64,000 bases of DNA. It comes from Pantanalinema rosaneae (GTDB taxonomy: Bacteria; Cyanobacteriota; Cyanobacteriia; Leptolyngbyales; Leptolyngbyaceae). Below, in pieces: positions 62,218 through 64,000 of this stretch. Made by a program: the position numbers and the translations under genes. The notes below the pieces were generated by a model, which was given only the letters and a program-made list of their open reading frames with translations, was not told the origin of the DNA and did no database searches. The first letter of the stretch is position 1, and every line of letters begins with the position of its first letter. The DNA lies in assembly GCF_050753385.1 (NCBI RefSeq), contig NZ_JBLZFZ010000013.1:1-64000 (forward strand), given 5' to 3'.

Positions 62218-64000
62218 ATGCAAACACTTCGATCCTTGGCGGACTCAATTTATCGACAATATCGCTGTCCAACGGGCGATCCGCTAAGTTGTGAACATGC
62301 CCACAAAACCGTTCAACAAAATCCCGATGCCAAGCATTGCCTGACCTGTAACTTTCCGAGCATGTTGGCTTCGGAGGCACAGATTCGGGGAACTCACGCG
62401 ATTTATCAGATTGAGCAGTGTTTAGGGCGACGGGGCTATGGGCGCTTATATCAAGGGTATCGCCTCCCGGATGAGCAGCCTGTGGTGATTAAGGAATATC
62501 TCCTGCCCACTCGCACGTTTAATCAGGAGGAAACGCGGCAACGGAAGCAGGCTTTTTCACGGTTAGTTGGGCTGAGCTTAGCCGATGGCAGAAGCCAGGA
62601 TTTTCGGCTATTGATTCCCTCTGAGGCGATCGTCGATCAGCGGGAAGAGCGGTGTTATGTCGTGACTCCCGGCATGACGAATGCGGCTCCTGCACTACGG
62701 CAACAACTGGCTGCGAATGGGGCAATGGGCAGTTGGCAGGTGCGGAAAGTGTTGGCTCAAGCCCTGCAAACGTTAGAATTTTTGAACCGCCAGAAATTTC
62801 GCTTTCCCAATGGAGTGGTGAAACAGGGGATTGCGCATGGCAACCTCAGTCTGGATACGGTGTTAATTCGGACTCCAGAATCGACCCCGGCGGCATGGCA
62901 TGAGGATTTTTTAATTTATTTATGTGATTTAGGTATTTGGGAGCAGTTGTTTGCCCCACCCACCCTGGCTACCCCTGAGCCAACCTTTCTGGATGATCTG
63001 GAAGCCTTAGGCGGGATTGGCTACTACTTGCTGGTGGGGGGCACTGTGGATCCAGCATCGGGAGACGCGTTAGATCCCCGGACTACTCAACCCTTTCCGC
63101 CTGCGTCCCCAGCATTAAAGGACTATTTGCTGCGACTGCTACGGATTGGTGTACCGTTTGACAGTGTAGAAGCTGCCCGACAGGCACTCTTGCAATTACC
63201 ACCAGAACCAGCCGCATTAAATCCAGTATTGCCGTTGGGATTGGAGCGAGCAGAACGAGTTAACAAGCCCACCTTTGGCTGGTGGAAATGGTTGCTGATC
63301 GCGCTGCTGATTGGATTAGGAGGATTCCTGCTGTGGAAGTTGATCGCTGCGTTGCTGCCAGATCCGCAAGTGAGCCGTGATCAACCCCTTTGTTGTATTA
63401 ATCAGGTATCGGGGATTCCGGAGGGAACCTTTACCTACACCGCAGAGCAGGATGGCACCTGGAGCTATGTGCTGTTACAACGAAATCTGGTAGAGCATGG
63501 TAAGAATCTGGATATGATTCTGCAAGAGCAACAACCAGAATTGAAGCTCAACTATCAGCCGCAACCCTCCACGACTGAAGCGATCGAACGGGTGCGATCG
63601 TCAAAGGCGGATTTCATGATCACCAGCTTGTTGGATCAGGTGAATGCAGATTTAGGCTACAGCCAGTTTGCCTATGATGGGTTAGCGGTGTTTGTTTCCT
63701 TTAGCTATGCTCAACGGAACAATAGTTTACCCCGCTTCCTCCAGGGTCGGATTACATTTGACCAACTGCGACAACTTTATACCGGAGAAATTGCCAACTG
63801 GCGGGAGTTGGGTGGCCCAAACCTGCCTGTGAAACTGTATATTCCCAGTGAGCAGGAAGCAGTGGCAATCTTTGAACAGCGCGTGTTGAAAGATCCTCAA
63901 AGTATTGCTCGGTTTCGGAGTTTGCAAGGTCGCATGATTACCCAGTTGCCAACGTTCCCGACTCTGCGGCGGGTAATCCGTGATTTTGAACAGGATGGTA
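62218..64000 (+). CDS. Zinc-ribbon/degenerate kinase/TM/PstS-like fusion (partial)
   Basis: 594 residues seen; open at the window end. An N-terminal four-Cys ribbon (C17, C25, C41, C44) resembles 4-Cys kinases of cyanobacteria. A kinase-like domain has a glycine loop LGRRGYGRLYQGYRL, VIKEY with Lys92, but HGN (208-210) where HRD belongs and DLG (237-239) for DFG; the catalytic Asp is therefore missing. A membrane helix lies at about 356-380. Beyond it a PstS/PBP-like domain begins: AYDGLAVFVSFSYAQ, FDQLRQLYTGEIANWRELGG. The ATG at 62218 is 2 bases after the NHLP-like gene, so it shares that transcript. A pseudokinase linked to an extracytoplasmic binding domain. Confidence 0.75.
   Translation, partial: MQTLRSLADSIYRQYRCPTGDPLSCEHAHKTVQQNPDAKHCLTCNFPSMLASEAQIRGTHAIYQIEQCLGRRGYGRLYQGYRLPDEQPVVIKEYLLPTRTFNQEETRQRKQAFSRLVGLSLADGRSQDFRLLIPSEAIVDQREERCYVVTPGMTNAAPALRQQLAANGAMGSWQVRKVLAQALQTLEFLNRQKFRFPNGVVKQGIAHGNLSLDTVLIRTPESTPAAWHEDFLIYLCDLGIWEQLFAPPTLATPEPTFLDDLEALGGIGYYLLVGGTVDPASGDALDPRTTQPFPPASPALKDYLLRLLRIGVPFDSVEAARQALLQLPPEPAALNPVLPLGLERAERVNKPTFGWWKWLLIALLIGLGGFLLWKLIAALLPDPQVSRDQPLCCINQVSGIPEGTFTYTAEQDGTWSYVLLQRNLVEHGKNLDMILQEQQPELKLNYQPQPSTTEAIERVRSSKADFMITSLLDQVNADLGYSQFAYDGLAVFVSFSYAQRNNSLPRFLQGRITFDQLRQLYTGEIANWRELGGPNLPVKLYIPSEQEAVAIFEQRVLKDPQSIARFRSLQGRMITQLPTFPTLRRVIRDFEQDG

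Noticed and set aside
1..64000. tRNA, rRNA or CRISPR features
   Set aside because: No conserved T-arm/acceptor patterns, rRNA blocks or regularly spaced short repeats were found. The only regular repeat (4196-4575) has 105-base units and no spacers.

Overview
The window comes from a cyanobacterium. The HIP1 octamer GCGATCGC is scattered through most genes. There are photosystem I genes (psaF, psaJ), an NDH-1 CO2-uptake locus (ndhF3-ndhD3-cupA), a NuiA-type nuclease inhibitor, a biliverdin-type phytochrome, and a probable McdAB carboxysome-positioning pair. The first 19 bases are identical to the Tn5/Nextera mosaic end, so position 1 is probably a contig end with an untrimmed sequencing adapter. 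No rRNA, tRNA, CRISPR array or intact insertion sequence was recognised.

Layout. 1-350: adapter plus purine/pyrimidine low-complexity DNA. 349-2427: ParA ATPase, coiled-coil partner and polyphosphate glucokinase in a tight cluster. 2424-6571: DUF1460 protein, an unknown protein, a 99-105 bp tandem repeat with internal inverted repeats, and dppB/dppC-like permeases. 6660-10230: a small defence-type island with an HNH endonuclease and adenine methylase, two antitoxin genes whose toxin genes are wrecked, and an Rpn-like nuclease. 10278-16555: O-methyltransferase, glycosyltransferase, FHA-like protein, XPB-like helicase, Uma2 nuclease and Gfo/Idh/MocA oxidoreductase. 17253-22727: branched-chain amino-acid ABC genes (livF, livG, livM) with a bacteriophytochrome kinase directly abutting livG. 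22792-29513: nuiA, small cyanobacterial proteins, psaJ/psaF, tsaD, a second Rpn-like nuclease, MscS channel and a 2OG-Fe(II) oxygenase. 29751-32234: a large FG-GAP/CARDB surface protein. 32722-38278: ndhF3, ndhD3, a cytochrome b561-like gene and cupA. 38348-43838: a second accessory stretch (DUF4041/GIY-YIG protein, Uma2, dehydrogenase, solitary C5 methylase). 44487-48246: a large DUF4157 protein with a YbjN/type III chaperone-like partner. 48333-54960: TPR protein and two sensor kinases. 55346-59598: DacB peptidase, small stress proteins, GNAT and a methyltransferase.

59829-64000 is the most unusual stretch. It holds a DUF4157 metallopeptidase-like protein, the decayed 3' end of a paralogue, a leader-only paralogue without the peptidase domain, a protein with two nitrile-hydratase-leader (NHLP)-like repeats and a hydrophobic tail, and a zinc-ribbon/degenerate kinase/transmembrane/PstS-like binding-domain fusion that runs off the window. 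All lie on one strand with short gaps. DUF4157 proteins are commonly linked to extracellular contractile injection systems and polymorphic toxins. The three proteins here with the shared N-terminal motif (one at 45 kb, two at 60 kb) look like one cargo or export family. The combination with an NHLP-repeat membrane protein and a pseudokinase-binding-protein fusion does not match any system I can name.
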